A DNA stretch of 64,000 nt from contig NZ_JAARML010000005.1 in the NCBI RefSeq assembly GCF_011759375.1, forward strand, positions 496,001-560,000, given 5' to 3'. The position numbers were made by a program, and so were the translations under genes. The DNA is from Paraflavitalea devenefica. GTDB taxonomy: Bacteria; Bacteroidota; Bacteroidia; Chitinophagales; Chitinophagaceae. Below, one piece after another: positions 35,301-46,200 of this stretch (position 1 is the stretch's first letter; each line of letters starts with the position of its first letter). Under the pieces are notes generated by a model that saw only the letters and a program-made list of their open reading frames with translations, was not told where the DNA came from and did not search any database.

Positions 35301-38300
35301 CAGCAGGTACAGCAGCAGGCGGGCGCCTGGGCATTGAAAAAAATACTGTTGCCATCCGGCAGCCAGTTAGAAGTACAATATGAAAGTGATGACTATGCTT
35401 TTGTGCAGAACCGCCGGGCTACCGCCATGATGGAGATTGTAGGATTTGGCAAAGACAATATCCCCATGACGAATAAACTGTACGATACTTACTGGCCTAC
35501 TACACCGGGCAGTAATGGGCTGGCCGGACTTACCGATAATGACCGGGTATATGTAAAGGTGCCCGCTGCCTGCAGCACCAGGACTGAAGTGTATGAAAAA
35601 TACCTGCGCACGATAATACCGCAGCAAGTCAGTCAACTGGCTTTTAAGCTGGCCGTGAACATGCCGAAAGGTGTGGAATATGTGACTTCGTATGCTACGG
35701 TAGCCGACTATGGTGTAGTGAATACCAGTGATACAATATGGATACAATTAAACCCCATCGAGGGTATCAGTCCTTTATCGTTAACAGCCGTCGAATACCT
35801 GCGGGAACAACTGCCGGGCCAGGCCTTCCCTGGTTATGATGTTTCGGAAAGTTCAGGTATGGCGCAGATAGGCGATATGTTGGCCGGTATGCTGGATGCC
35901 TTAAAGAGCGCCTTCAAAGATCCGTTCAAGCACCTGCGTTCGAAAGGACTGGCGCAATCCGTTGTATTGGCCCGGTCGTTCGTGCGGCTCAATGATCCCG
36001 ATGGACGCAAGTATGGCGGTGGCAACCGGGTGAGGAAAGTGGTATTAAAGGATAACTGGGACAAGATGACCAATCAATATGGTTCTACGTATGGCCAGGA
36101 ATATGATTATTCGACCACGGAAACGTTCCTCGGACAAACAAGGACCGTCAGCAGCGGCGTGGCTTCTTACGAGCCAGGTATCGGGGGGGAAGAAAATCCT
36201 TTCCAATCCATTGTGCAGGTAGCCAATAAACTGCCCCTGGGCCCTACTTCCTATGGCGCCATTGAAATGCCTGTATTGGACGCTTTCTTTCCCTCGCCCA
36301 TAGTAGGATACAGTAAGGTTACTGTACGGTCACTCAATAAGGGAGTGCCTGCCGCCCAAAAGAAATCACGCTCAGGCGTTGGCAGGCAGGTCACGGAGTT
36401 TTATACCGCCAAAGATTTCCCCGTCTATTACAACCATACCCCTTTTGATCCTTCCGTAGATAAGCAAACGCACACCGGCTCCTATAATGCGTTTTTTTAC
36501 AAGCGGGCCTTCGATAGCCGGGCCCTCTCGCAGGGATTTATTGTGGCTACCAATGATATGCATGGAAAAATGAAATCCCAGTCGTCGTATGCAGAGAATG
36601 ATTCCACAACAAGAATTAACTACACCGAAAACTTTTACCGCAATACCGGCAGCAAAGGATTGAATGAAAAATTTGACTTTGTCTACAACAACCTGGGCGG
36701 CGAAGTAAAGCAGGGCAATATGGGTATTGATGTTGAACTGATGACAGATACCCGTGAGTTCACTGTCAAAAGCTCCAGTCTCGAAATACAGGTGCAGGTA
36801 GACCTCTTCCCCGTCATCTTCCCTTTCTGGCTGCCCTTCATCTGGCCGGTTTTCGGCAACAGTGAAAATACCTACCGGGCAGTGACCACCACCAAAGTGA
36901 TCAGCTATCATGCTATCCTGGACAGTGTCATGGTGATTGACAAAGGCAGCCAGGTATCTACTAAGAACCTGGTCTATGATGCAGAGACAGGCATATTGAT
37001 CGTGAGCCGCACCAACAATGAATTTGACAAACCCATTTATACCACCAATTATCCCGCCTATTGGGCATACAGTGGCATGGGGCCGGCTTATAAAAACATT
37101 GATGCTATTTATGCTCAGGTATATTTCATTGATGGGAAAATTACCAGTGGAAATGTTCCGTTATCAGCCATTGAAAGCGGTGATGAATTATTTATTATAG
37201 ATCCCGGTTCAGCGCCAACGGAATGCTCAGGCCGTCCTGTTTCTCCCGATTCAATAAAACATGTATGGGCATTAGACAAGAAAAAGAATAGCCAGTCGCT
37301 TACCTCCACCGATCCAGACTACATATTCATTGACAAAGAAGGGGAAATTTATACACGCAATAATGTAACGTTTCGCATAATACGCAGCGGTAAACGCAAT
37401 TTGTTGGCTGCCTCTCTGGCGGGTGTTACACAAATGAGCAATCCGGTGGATCCTACTACGCATAAGCTGCTGGTGAATAATAATAGCAAAGTGATCAATG
37501 CATCGGCACTGGAATACCGGGAAAAATGGCAAACGGATAATAATGTGATCCGGAAGATCAATATACAATATGATCCATACACCTGTATTGGCACAGAAGT
37601 GATTGATTGCAATGGCTACCTGGAGAAGCGGATCAATCCCTACCGCAAAGGGTTTATAGGTAATTTCAGGCCGCACAGAAGCCTGGTGTTTTATGGCAGC
37701 AGAATGGGAACCACTCCGGGCACAGCTACCAATCTGCCTGACAATGGGTTCCTGAACGGGTTTAAACTATACTGGGATTTTGACGCCTATAAAAACCTAA
37801 TTCCTGATGTAAGCAACACACAATGGGTATGGAACAGTGAAGTCACACGCTTCAATGCCAGGGGCATGGAGCTGGAGACCAAAGACGCCCTGAATATTTA
37901 CTCAGCAGCACAATATGGGTATGACAAGACTTTGCCGGTGGCCGTTGCCAATAATGGCCGCTATCATGAAATAGCTTATGAAGGGTTTGAAGATAGTGCC
38001 TACTCAGCAACATTGAATCCTGTTTCAACGAATCCATGTATACAAAAACATATTGATTTTACAGGGATCGCTAACACCCAGATCATCAATACAACCCAGG
38101 CTGGATTTGAGGCGCATACCGGGAAATATATGCTGGGAGTAAATCACAATAGTACAGCCTCCAAAACAATTCCTGTTAAGAGCACTGTAACCGACAGCTT
38201 TACCTTACTTTTTGGAGCAGATGTGGTAAGTACATTATTTGCCACGGGCGGAACACTTACACAGGTATCCGCCCTGCCCGCCAATGCTCCCCAGTTTCCC

Positions 38301-39314
38301 ATGCAATTTTCAACTTCCAACCTGGGCATGTCTTTATCAACCGGCGCTCATAACGTAGTAGGTCAAATTGCAGGAAGTACGACCCATTACTATCTGCTAT
38401 ATAAAACAATACAATACACAAAAATCACAACTCCCGGCACCTATACCCTTTCATTGTCCACTTTTCAAACCAATGCTGAGATCTCGCCACCGGATGTTTT
38501 TGACATGAGCGCCATTTCTATTACCATCAAAAAATCAGACAGTACGACCGTTGGATCTTTTACAACTTACAGCACCAATTCCCCGCTGTCCACTGGCGTG
38601 TTTCTGACCTGTGACACCTATATTATTGAAACCTTGTGCAGCGTAGATATTCAAAAAACATACACCGGTGTTACAGGATTTAAAACTCTCAATGCCGGCT
38701 TCAATTATTCATTAAATACAGGGACTATCAGTTACATGACCCTGGCAACACAGGAAGGCTGTGATTACACCACTCCTATCAAAGCAACCGATTCCATGCT
38801 GAATCCCACCTTCAGTCTCCCTTCAGGCAAAAAAATGCTCTTCAGCTCCTGGGTAAAAGAATCCTGCGGTAATCCGGCCAATGGAACCCCCTGCAATAAG
38901 AGTACTTATACAGACAACTCGGTGAAGCTGCAATTCAACGATGCCGGTACTTCAACCGATGTGACATTGACACCCTCCGGCCCCATTATTGACGGCTGGC
39001 AACGCATAGAAGGGGAATTCCTCGTGCCGGCCGGCGCCACTACCATGAACCTGAGCTTTATTAACAATGCGGCAGGAACTGCCTGGTACGATGACATCCG
39101 CATGCATCCCTACAACGCCAATATGAAGAGCTATGTATACGACCCGGTAAACCTACGACTGACGGCCGAGCTGGATCCCAACAACTATGCTACTTTCTAT
39201 GAGTATGATGCGGAAGGCGGATTGATCCGTACCAAGGTGGAAACCAAAGAAGGGATCAAGACCATACAGGAAACGAGAAGCTTTAAGCAAAAGAATGTAA
39301 CAACTATTCAATAA
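32325..39314 (+). CDS. Giant RHS-associated secreted protein (2329 aa)
   Basis: Signal peptide ILLLIFMSSLAPVYG. Residues about 100-170 carry the block MVNLFTGDFSYNIPLLDVGGYPV, SWVGLGWNINPGNINRNMRG, which recurs at the front of Bacteroidota RHS-partner giants and recalls the SpvB/TcB N-terminus. The long middle is beta-rich and Tyr/Asn/Gly-rich with no enzyme motif. Late jelly-roll-like carbohydrate-binding modules (FSSWVKES...GWQRIEGEF...AWYDDIRMHP) precede one terminal YD repeat (KSYVYDPVNLRLTAELDPNN, YATFYEYDAEGGLIRTK). It has no C-terminal toxin. I infer that it forms part of an RHS/Tc-like shell together with the 2982-aa protein two genes on. Spacing to its neighbours is 21 and 8 bp. Confidence 0.8.
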   Translation: MIQLLAAKYNRHIAYILLLIFMSSLAPVYGNVGVSRRPYNTNRITDKKRVVNKVHVFGPSAMPGPVTTRKGSAPHKQTTPGVITAIKSADIGGPSQPEMSSFQAAGAGNMVNLFTGDFSYNIPLLDVGGYPVNIFYDGSVSMEQEASWVGLGWNINPGNINRNMRGVPDDFNGKDTLIQIQQMKPNKTWGVNLAGDIEIVGLKTMPDWLSVSIGASLGLSVNNYLGPALDFGLKGGVGIKIAGKAKAEKSGDSTASLKIGAGIGANVNSRAGFTLSPNVSLTATHFVNNGKLTNGLSLGTSYNSRNGIKALQISEQMSFNAKEPKGTLKMSKDKLSGWTTTRDHSSSLSASLASTSISFTKPSYIPALRMPLTNQAWSGHFQLGGAIWGLYGSAEIEVYGQSSSVAAGDVTQRKPMVGYLYYENAQGNPAAVMDFTRLNDKEVTSVTPIISAPQYSYDVFSIQGEGTGGSIRAYRNDHGYVRDNYTGSKDKSLSFGLDIGIPGHIGVNFNTIKTPTTIGEWDQGNLLRAGLGFKKSDTTWENVYFRNPGEISVLHDQQFNKVGGTDLVRFRLGGTKVNPTVEPVLERFSADNKLTGTLNMVATAEPAERKKRTQVTSFLTAFDASKVGLDTAIKNYDNQNILDASKNLVFTNIPRVGGYRKAHHLSQINVTETDGKRYVYGIPVYNIRQKDFTFSIDGETAEDLIPFNPADATPQSGLLGSGSNVDGFLQITETPAYAHSFLLSGLLSPDYVDVTGNGITEDDLGGAVKFNYTKINGVHKWRTPLTSDRKANFNSGNLTYKKDNKGIVSYGERESWYLHSLESKSMIAFFILGDRADGKGALDSLQGINYSDASMKRLARIDLYNKADLKKNGLQNARPVKSVHFQYSYRLCANTPANNNSYSETIDGYEVNTKKGKLTLDKIYFTFNGQSRANKNQYVFYYGSDTSGPNNPAYEFNASDRWGSYKPRSMNPDNMKNADYPYAIQPKTEAATQQVQQQAGAWALKKILLPSGSQLEVQYESDDYAFVQNRRATAMMEIVGFGKDNIPMTNKLYDTYWPTTPGSNGLAGLTDNDRVYVKVPAACSTRTEVYEKYLRTIIPQQVSQLAFKLAVNMPKGVEYVTSYATVADYGVVNTSDTIWIQLNPIEGISPLSLTAVEYLREQLPGQAFPGYDVSESSGMAQIGDMLAGMLDALKSAFKDPFKHLRSKGLAQSVVLARSFVRLNDPDGRKYGGGNRVRKVVLKDNWDKMTNQYGSTYGQEYDYSTTETFLGQTRTVSSGVASYEPGIGGEENPFQSIVQVANKLPLGPTSYGAIEMPVLDAFFPSPIVGYSKVTVRSLNKGVPAAQKKSRSGVGRQVTEFYTAKDFPVYYNHTPFDPSVDKQTHTGSYNAFFYKRAFDSRALSQGFIVATNDMHGKMKSQSSYAENDSTTRINYTENFYRNTGSKGLNEKFDFVYNNLGGEVKQGNMGIDVELMTDTREFTVKSSSLEIQVQVDLFPVIFPFWLPFIWPVFGNSENTYRAVTTTKVISYHAILDSVMVIDKGSQVSTKNLVYDAETGILIVSRTNNEFDKPIYTTNYPAYWAYSGMGPAYKNIDAIYAQVYFIDGKITSGNVPLSAIESGDELFIIDPGSAPTECSGRPVSPDSIKHVWALDKKKNSQSLTSTDPDYIFIDKEGEIYTRNNVTFRIIRSGKRNLLAASLAGVTQMSNPVDPTTHKLLVNNNSKVINASALEYREKWQTDNNVIRKINIQYDPYTCIGTEVIDCNGYLEKRINPYRKGFIGNFRPHRSLVFYGSRMGTTPGTATNLPDNGFLNGFKLYWDFDAYKNLIPDVSNTQWVWNSEVTRFNARGMELETKDALNIYSAAQYGYDKTLPVAVANNGRYHEIAYEGFEDSAYSATLNPVSTNPCIQKHIDFTGIANTQIINTTQAGFEAHTGKYMLGVNHNSTASKTIPVKSTVTDSFTLLFGADVVSTLFATGGTLTQVSALPANAPQFPMQFSTSNLGMSLSTGAHNVVGQIAGSTTHYYLLYKTIQYTKITTPGTYTLSLSTFQTNAEISPPDVFDMSAISITIKKSDSTTVGSFTTYSTNSPLSTGVFLTCDTYIIETLCSVDIQKTYTGVTGFKTLNAGFNYSLNTGTISYMTLATQEGCDYTTPIKATDSMLNPTFSLPSGKKMLFSSWVKESCGNPANGTPCNKSTYTDNSVKLQFNDAGTSTDVTLTPSGPIIDGWQRIEGEFLVPAGATTMNLSFINNAAGTAWYDDIRMHPYNANMKSYVYDPVNLRLTAELDPNNYATFYEYDAEGGLIRTKVETKEGIKTIQETRSFKQKNVTTIQ

Positions 39315-39322
39315 CAGCCGAT

Positions 39323-40171
39323 ATGACTGATCAATCATTCACCCTGTCTGCCCGTTTTCGCCACCTGCTTGTCTTTGCCGGGTGCCTGTTCCTGCCGGTG
39401 ATCCTGCAGGCGCAATCAAAAGATACACTGGCATTGATCAAACAGTTCATACAGGCCGGTAGCTCCTATAAAAAACTACCGCTGTACCTGGAGATAGAGC
39501 AACAGAATTCCACCAACTTCATCATCAGCGAGGAAGATACCACCTATACAAAGGGAACTTTTTACCTGCTGCCGGGTGTTTCCTATGTACGTTTTGGTGA
39601 CATAGAACAGATCGTGAACGACTCGATGGCGCTGCTGGTGAGCGACAAAATGCAACACATGGTGCTGTTTGCCGATGCAAGGCCTGTACAGATGCAGCTA
39701 AAAGCCCTTACCGGACCGGCCTGGCAGGATACGTCGGCTATACAGGTAGCTACCAGGTTTACCGTGCAGGCCATCACACCGGGCGAAAACAGGTCGGCGC
39801 TGTTGCTTTCCGGTAAGCGGTTGCTCATGAACACTTCCCTGCCCCGGGAATCCATGGAGTTACATTATGATACCAGGTCCAACCAGCCGGTGAAGATCAT
39901 CACCATTAAAAGAACACTGGTGCCGCTGGAAGCCAATGACTATAAAACGCTTCAAAGCAACGCAGCCATGGCTGGCAAACTGGTCAACAAAGAAGACTCA
40001 GCATACTATCTCGTCAAAGAGCAGGTAAGCCATTTTATATACCGGCAGATCCGGCATGATACCGCTATGAAAATACCGGTTATTCTAAGCGACAGGATCG
40101 GCAGGGATAGCGAGGGGAAATTCCAGCCGGTAAAAAACTATGAACATTACCAGCTCAGTATTAATGAATGA
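39323..40171 (+). CDS. Secreted beta-rich protein of the RHS operon (282 aa)
   Basis: Sec signal (LLVFAGCLFLPVILQAQ). The mature protein alternates short strands (LPLYLEIEQQ, GTFYLLPGVSYVRF, SMALLVSDKMQHMVLFA) in a way that resembles the lipid-binding half-barrel of LolA/LolB-like proteins. This is only an impression. It lies 8 bp after the first giant gene and 34 bp before the RHS toxin gene, so a chaperone or periplasmic carrier for the giants is a reasonable guess. No catalytic residues or known family were recognised. Confidence 0.7.
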   Translation: MTDQSFTLSARFRHLLVFAGCLFLPVILQAQSKDTLALIKQFIQAGSSYKKLPLYLEIEQQNSTNFIISEEDTTYTKGTFYLLPGVSYVRFGDIEQIVNDSMALLVSDKMQHMVLFADARPVQMQLKALTGPAWQDTSAIQVATRFTVQAITPGENRSALLLSGKRLLMNTSLPRESMELHYDTRSNQPVKIITIKRTLVPLEANDYKTLQSNAAMAGKLVNKEDSAYYLVKEQVSHFIYRQIRHDTAMKIPVILSDRIGRDSEGKFQPVKNYEHYQLSINE

Positions 40172-40205
40172 ACACTTATCCTAACAACAGACTACCTAAT
40201 TACCT

Positions 40206-43200
40206 ATGCCATCCATCATGCAACCTGAACAACTGCTTCAAACAGGAAATCCTTCCCGGTGGAAGATGCCAAAAGTATTAGTCGTGCTCCTGGCTGCGCT
40301 GTGTTGTAGCCTCGCTGCCCTGGCCCGACAGCAGGATGATGGCATAGAGGACAATCCGCAGGTTCAACAGCTTACCGGCCCTGCGTTGACAGTAGGCGCT
40401 TCTATCTTCACTTCATTTATTCCGGGTACCCAAACCGATAGCGCTATCGTTAATATCGTTTCCCTGAAGCTGAAAGAAGAGACTGATCTGTTCATCAGAA
40501 ATAACTTCACCGCTACAGTAAAGCTGAAAATTGTATATGGGAAAGATGCTGCCCACCTGGATTCCATTACTCAGCAGCTATTATCAGTAACTTATAATAG
40601 AGAGCAACGTTCAAAATACAATGCCCAAAATTATATCCATTTTAAAGGTGCAGGATATGTACGGGTTACGGTGCTGGAAATAACACCCTCAACGGTGGGC
40701 GCTATCAATATCGTCAATCTGTTGCAGGTAGAAAACGAAATGAGGGTAACACGTTACTATACCCTTGGCAATAATATTCAACCGGTATCATTTACTACCG
40801 GCACCCCTTCCTCTACAGATGATGAGCTGGGAGTGAACTGGGCCTGGCCCACCGATGCAGGCCATACCCATACCCAACTGGAATGGACCTGGCTGGAAAA
40901 TGAAATGGCTTCCTATTACTATGTAAATGGTAGTTTGAATTACGACCTATTGTTCAGGAATAATTCCACCCGTATTGACCTGCCGCATAACATCAACAGC
41001 TACCAGATACCGCTGCTCTATGGCGATGCGGGAAAGCTGTATTGCAGGATCAGGGCGGTCAATATCAAAAAGAATGGCAGCCGCAGTGATGGCCCCTGGA
41101 GTACGCCCCAAAGCCCCTTCTTTGCCGGACACCAAAATAACCTGAACTGGCAGGCCGCCACAAGCTTTGCAGAAGAAGGGAAACGAAAAGCAGTGATCCA
41201 ATACTTTGATGGATCCTTGCGCGGCCGCCAAACCGTTACCAAAGATAATGCTACCAATACCACGATAACCGCCGAAACCTTTTATGATGGTGAGGGCCGT
41301 CCGGGCATACAGATACTGCCGGTACCGGGTATCAGTACTAAGATTGGTTATACGCCCAATCTGAATTTGTTTGCAGCCAATACAACACTTGGATTAAATA
41401 CACCGCAGGCAGCCAATACCGACCCGGCCGCTTATTTTGACCTGCAGCCCGTCGCTACTCCCACCAGCATTACCCCGGCACTACAAACAGGCAGCGGAGC
41501 TGCTTTATACTATAGTGCTTCCAATCCCGAAAAAACTACAGACGCTAATAAAAATATACCCGACGCAGAAGGCTATCCCTATTCAGTTACCCGCTATACC
41601 CCCGATGCTACCGGCCGTATCCAGGCCCAAAGCGGTGTAGGCGCCGCCCTGCAAATGGGCAGGGGACATGAAACGAAGTATTACTATGGCACTGCGGCCC
41701 AGGAAGAGCTGGACGGCTTGTTTGGAACAGAAGCCGGCAACTATACCCATTACTTTAAGAACATGGTAAAGGACGCCAATGGGCAGATGAGCGTGAGTTA
41801 TACCGATATGCATGGCCGCACCATTGCCACTGCACTGACCGGCGATGCGCCTACCAATATGGTCCCCCTCTCCCTCAATGCCACACACTATCCTAATCAG
41901 GCAGGTACGCTCATTACCCGGAACCTGCTCAACAGTACCACCAATACCGTCAAGGGCAACAGCATTGAAGCTATCAACACCTTACTGGTGCCAGCCACTA
42001 CCTTGCATGAGTTTACCTATAAACTCGATCCCGAAAAGCTGCAACTGACCTCCTGTACCGGCCCGCAGGTGTGTTATGACTGCATGTACAACCTGGAGAT
42101 ATCTATCACGGATGAATCTGGCGACCTGCCTCCCATTGTACGGCGTTACAACAATATTAATCTTGCCGCAGATGATGATTGCAATACCGGTGTTCAGGGT
42201 TTTAAGGATTCCACTGGCGCCTTGATCCCTAATAATACCATCATAGATACCATTACGCTGCTGCCCGGCGCCTGGACCATCCGCAAAACCCTCACCATCA
42301 GTGAGACCTCCCTGCAATTGCAGAAAGAAGCCTGGCTGCAGAAAGGCCTCTGCAAAACAGAACAGCAACTGATTGATTCGCTTAAAAGCGTGCTGGAAAC
42401 CATTACTGGCTGTAATACGCCGGCGGCCCCCGTTACCTGTACTTCCTGTCTGGCTGAACTGGGAGATTCCATTACTTACAGGACGAATTACCTGAACGCA
42501 GTGGGCAATCCCAATCCCGTGCCGCCCTCCTTAAGTGATGAGATCCGTGCTGCCTGGAAGAGCGCCAAAGCCACTTGTGAACAGCTTTGTACCACCACTT
42601 CCGCCAACCTGCCTACCAAACGGCAGTTAATGCTGGGCGATATGATGCCTTATGGCGGACAATATGCCAGGGATACCGGTACCAGCAATACCTATAAAAA
42701 ATACAATATTTTCTCTATCCAATATGCTGGCCAACCTTTCTTCAGGAGTCCGCTCACCGGGAATCAACCCGGTGCCAATTATTATAACTCCCAGGGGCAA
42801 GTCGATCCTGTACAGCAAACATTGAGCACCATTACGCCGGATGATTTTACTTCCGCCTTCCAGTACCAATGGGCCGAGGCCCTGTTGCCCCGTCACCCTG
42901 AATATGCCCGGCTGCTGTTTGCCGAAAACCAGTTGACGGGTAGCTACAACTGGATCAATACCTTCCTGCAAACAAATACCTGGGCACAGGCCGAAGCCGC
43001 CAATTATATCCTGTATACGGGCAACACAACTGCCGCCCCGCACAACGATCCGTTTTACGCGGTGTCGCCAGGCTCTAAAAGCGCCATGCTGACAAAGGTG
43101 AACGACAATTATATAAGCAGGGAAGACATTACGCTGAGCATGTGGCAGATGGCCTATGGGGATGTGCGGTGTAAAACCCTAACCAATGCAAGCCAGCAAA

Positions 43201-46200
43201 AAAGTTGCTACCTGAATGCGCCCAAGCAACCGGCCACCACCCTTCCTGCTCCCTTCAACAACCTGACTACCGCTGAGAAAGACCAGGTATGGCTCACTTT
43301 CCGGAGCTTATATGGCAATGAAAGAGAGCGGCAGGTAAATGACTACATCAATACCAGCGTACCGCTGGCCGATGCCAGCCAGATCGTGGCAGATGGCTAT
43401 ACTTTACACTTCCCTACAGAAGCGCAAATGGTGCAGCAGTACAATGACAACGGGGAGTGGAACTGGTGGCCCGCTACACCGGGAGGCCCGCCCGCTATGC
43501 CGCTCAACCAGGGTAGCACGTCTCCTGCACAAACCTATGCCAGCCGGTGCGACAGTTATATCAACAACTGGCGCCAGGCCCTGCTGCAATGCCCACAGTT
43601 GGCAGCCCATCCCGATACAGCCCTGATCCTTGCCGCCATTACTACCCAAATGGCAGCCGTGTGCAAAAAAGGAAGCGATGCCGCCAACCCTTATGGCGCT
43701 TCAAATGTAGCGCCCGGCACACCAGTGGATGGCAGTCCGCGCAATTTTGAAGAAGTGATCAACAAGGTGTTTGCCGACTACGATATTCCCGAAAACACGC
43801 TCTGCAATCCCTATGTGATTGAATTTCCCAAACCTTATGGCAAGAATCCCCGGTTTACTCCCGAATTGGTAACAACGCTGGATACCTGCAACTGCAGCCG
43901 GTTTACCCAATTAAAGAATGAAGCTACGCTGGCTGGTTATAATCCGGCTGTGCTTAGCTCACTCAACCAGTATTTCCTGGCCACCTATAATGACACCATT
44001 ACTGCCACCCTGTATTACGCCTTTAACAGTTGCAGCCAGTTGGGCAACCAGGTGGTTTGCTATACGGTGTATGATACCATTTATCATCCCTGCGGCCAGC
44101 TTGATCCCTGCAACGCCTCACTCATGTCCCGTTCCGCGCAGTCCAAAAAAGGAACAGATACGTCTGCGTCTGCCAAAACCAACCAGATGATGGTGCCTGA
44201 ATGTCCTACTGGCTATCATTGGAGCTATACATTAAACCAATGTGTGGAAGATGGCACCGAACCTCCTCTCTGTCCGGATGGATACCATTGGGATTTTGAA
44301 TTGCTGATGTGCGTGGAAGATGCCCCTCCTCCCCAGTGTGCTACCCCTTGCCCCCGCTCTGTTTGCGATACGATTCGCAACTTCACCATACCTCTCATTA
44401 CACCGCAGCCCTGGCCTGCCTTCCTGAAATGCGGTTATACAGGGGGGCGGCGTTGCCTTACCTGCGCCGATCTGAGTAGCCTTACCCAGGCCTTCAAAGA
44501 CTCCTTTGACGCACCTTTCGATTCAGCGCCTGTAATGACATCAGGTCTTACACCGGAACAGATTGGTTATAATGTACTGTACCAGCGCTTCCTGAATTAC
44601 CGCACCGGTTTCCAATACAACTGGCTGGAATACGCACAAGCAGCGGCTAATGCCGGTTGCAACCTGGCCAATCTCGCCGGTAATGCTACAGCTACGCAAA
44701 ACGTGATCTGCGCCGATACCAAACCATTGAATGATACCACCGGCATCCTGCTCAGCAATCCGCCCTGTCAGCAGGCCTACAATATGGCAGTGGCCTGGGC
44801 CCAGCAGATATATGAATCGAGAACGCAAACCCTCATGGCCGATTTTGAAACGGCTTATCGCGCCAAATGCCTGGCCGCTGCAGCCATTGAGGAGTTTTCC
44901 GTAAAATACAATAGCAAAGAGTACCACTACACGCTGTATTATTATGATATGGCCGGCAACCTGGTGAAAACCGTGCCGCCCAAAGGAGCGAGACCCAATT
45001 TTACCGACACTTTCCTGCTGCAGGTAAGAAATGCCAGAAGGGATCATATGGAGAAAGCACCTTCCCATCACCTGGTAACCGATTACCGGTACAATAGCCT
45101 TAACCTGGTCAGAGAGCAACGCTCACCAGATGCAGGCACTACCCTGTTCTGGTTCGATCGTCTCGGACGTCTGGTAGTGAGCCGGAATGCCCAACAGGCT
45201 GCGAATGATAAATACAGCTATACCCGCTACGATCATTTGGGTCGCATGACCGAAGTAGGCCAAAAGCCACAAACTACGGCGATGACACAAACTACCAGTC
45301 AGGATACTACTGCGCTAAAGGATTGGCTGTTGAACAGTGGTGGAACGCGGGAACAGATCACTTTTACGGTTTATGATCAGCCCTATGTATTCCAGAATAA
45401 TACCTATTTAACACAAAGGAACCTGCGTAACCGCGTTAGTTTTACTGCCACCCAAAAACTGGCTACAGATGCGCTCCACTATGCAGCCAGCTTTTATACC
45501 TATGATGAACATGGCAATGTGGATACCCTGTTGCAGGATTTTGCCGGTGTGCCGGAAATGGAAACCATTGACCAACGCTTTAAAAAGATCGCGTATAACT
45601 ATGATCTCATGAGCGGCAAGGTGAATATGATGAGTTACCAGCCCGGCAGCTATGATGCTTTTTATCACCGTTATCAATATGATGTGGAAGATAAGCTCAC
45701 CACTGTGGAAACCAGCCGTGATAAAATATGCTGGGAAAGAGATGTCGCTTACCAGTATTACAAATATGGCCCGCTCTCGCGTACCGTGCTGGGATCACAG
45801 CAGGTGCAGGGCATGGACTATGCCTATACCCTGCAAGGCTGGCTGAAAGGAGTTAATACCACCGGCATCAGTAATGTGGGTCTTGATATGGGCCGGGATG
45901 GATCCATCGGAGGCGGTAATGCGGTAGTGGCCAGGGATGCGCTGGGATTTGCCTTACACTACTACGATGCCGTGGAGGGAAGCAATGCCTGGATAGATTA
46001 TAAACCTATTACTGGTACATCGGCCTTTGCCCGGCCGGGTGCAGCTTCCGCCTTTGTATCCCTGTACAATGGCAATATTGGCGCCATCAGTATCAATAAT
46101 ATAGGCTTGAATAAAGGAACCCAGTCTCCCATCAATACCCAGCCCTTGTTTTACCGGTACCGGCATGATCAGCTCAACCGCATGATAAGCATGCAGGCTT

